From Bacteroides eggerthii (GTDB taxonomy: Bacteria > Bacteroidota > Bacteroidia > Bacteroidales > Bacteroidaceae), in the NCBI RefSeq assembly GCF_025146565.1, contig NZ_CP102258.1, positions 3,132,001 to 3,196,000 on the forward strand: DNA of 64,000 nucleotides. Reading direction: 5' to 3'. The notes under the pieces are model-generated. The model saw only the letters and a list, made by a program, of their open reading frames with translations, was not told the DNA's origin and searched no databases. The translations under genes and the position numbers were made by a program. This document shows, piece by piece, positions 63,476 through 64,000 of this stretch. How positions within the stretch are numbered: the first letter of the stretch is position 1; each line of letters begins with the position of its first letter.

Positions 63476-64000
63476 ATGAAACAACAACTTTTGAAAGAGA
63501 TTGAACTGGGAAGTAAGAATGCTCTTATAAAAAAGAGAATCATTACACATTATATATATAATGGTAGTTCAACGATAACCGACTTATCCAAAGAATTAGA
63601 TCTAAGCATCCCCACAGTTACCAAATTCATCGGTGAAATGTACGAAGACGGCTATATCAACGATTATGGTAAACTGGAGACAAGCGGCGGAAGACACCCC
63701 AGCCTGTATGGCCTGAATCCGGAATCCGGATACTTTATCGGGGTAGACATTAAAAGATTTGCTGTCAATATCGGCCTGATCAACTTCAAGGGGGACATGA
63801 TGGAATTGAAAATGAATATTCCGTATAAGTTTGAGAATACTCCGGAAGCAAAGGAGGAACTATGCAGACTCATCAGCTCTTTCATAAAAAAAGCGAAAGT
63901 CAACACCGACAAAATACTGAATATCAACATTAATATATCAGGACGTGTCAACCCCGAATCCGGATACAGCTTCAGCCAATTCAATTTCTCCGAACGTCCG
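63476..64000 (+). CDS. ROK-family transcriptional regulator, 3' end outside the window
   Basis: The frame from ATG 63476 is open to the window edge (175 codons). It begins MKQQLLKEIELGSKNALIKK and has a MarR-like winged HTH (residues about 15-65: ITDLSKELDLSIPTVTKFIG, then YINDYGKLETSGGRHPSLYG), then the start of a ROK sugar-kinase-like domain (GYFIGVDIKRFAVNIGLINF). ROK repressors such as NagC and Mlc bind AT-rich operators and respond to amino sugars. Divergent from the nanQ-like gene and next to the shared operator, it is the best candidate regulator of the nan genes. Confidence 0.87.
   Translation, partial: MKQQLLKEIELGSKNALIKKRIITHYIYNGSSTITDLSKELDLSIPTVTKFIGEMYEDGYINDYGKLETSGGRHPSLYGLNPESGYFIGVDIKRFAVNIGLINFKGDMMELKMNIPYKFENTPEAKEELCRLISSFIKKAKVNTDKILNININISGRVNPESGYSFSQFNFSERP

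Overview
The window looks like a chromosome segment of a gut Bacteroides. Direct signs are repeated -7 promoter boxes of the Bacteroides form TAnnTTTG, a SusC/SusD pair, BspA-type leucine-rich repeats, a TonB-dependent receptor with an N-terminal carboxypeptidase-like domain, and an AGE-type NanE of the Bacteroides nanLET kind. I cannot fix the species.

Region 1 (1-23.9 kb) is a capsular or O-antigen-like polysaccharide locus, much more AT-rich than its flanks. It begins with a partial minus-strand gene and a frameshifted small XRE-like gene, then a promoter and a structured leader carrying an ops-like motif. Next is a three-gene cassette (4-TM protein, membrane-anchored TIR/NDT-like protein, zinc ribbon), followed by the polysaccharide genes: ugd, a Wzx flippase, a Wzy polymerase, eight glycosyltransferases, three acyltransferase-type modifiers, glf (UDP-galactopyranose mutase), and an FrhB-type ferredoxin protein paired with a pyruvyl transferase. 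The predicted product is a Wzx/Wzy-made polymer with glucuronate, galactofuranose, acetyl and pyruvyl decorations. A two-gene ATPase plus possible PD-(D/E)xK protein with its own promoter interrupts the locus at 19.8-21.9 kb. A second promoter and leader with the same layout and ops-like motif then drives a WecG-like transferase and gmd.

Region 2 (23.9-27.8 kb) holds a YjbH-like outer-membrane protein split over two genes, a lipoprotein and a small HAD protein, closed by a strong hairpin terminator.

Region 3 (27.8-45.2 kb) is mostly housekeeping or envelope genes: creatininase-family amidohydrolase, AraC regulator, TonB receptor with a His-rich secreted partner, 5'-nucleotidase, an orphan sensor kinase, tex, a BspA-like LRR protein, a CPBP protease, a nested palindromic repeat, an ABC-F ATPase with one canonical and one degenerate ATP site, a TetR regulator, and grpE-dnaJ.

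Region 4 (45.1-64 kb) is a sialic-acid/host-glycan utilisation locus on the minus strand: nanT-nanL-nanE-susC-susD-propeller protein-second susD-propeller/LamG protein-tail-like protein-GH29 fucosidase, ending in the internally deleted remnant of an esterase gene. A YhcH/NanQ-like gene and a divergent ROK regulator (cut by the window edge) lie upstream. The promoters of nanT and nanQ share a near-identical 55-bp promoter/operator, which suggests common control, most simply by the ROK protein.

No tRNA, rRNA, CRISPR array, transposase or integrase was recognised.
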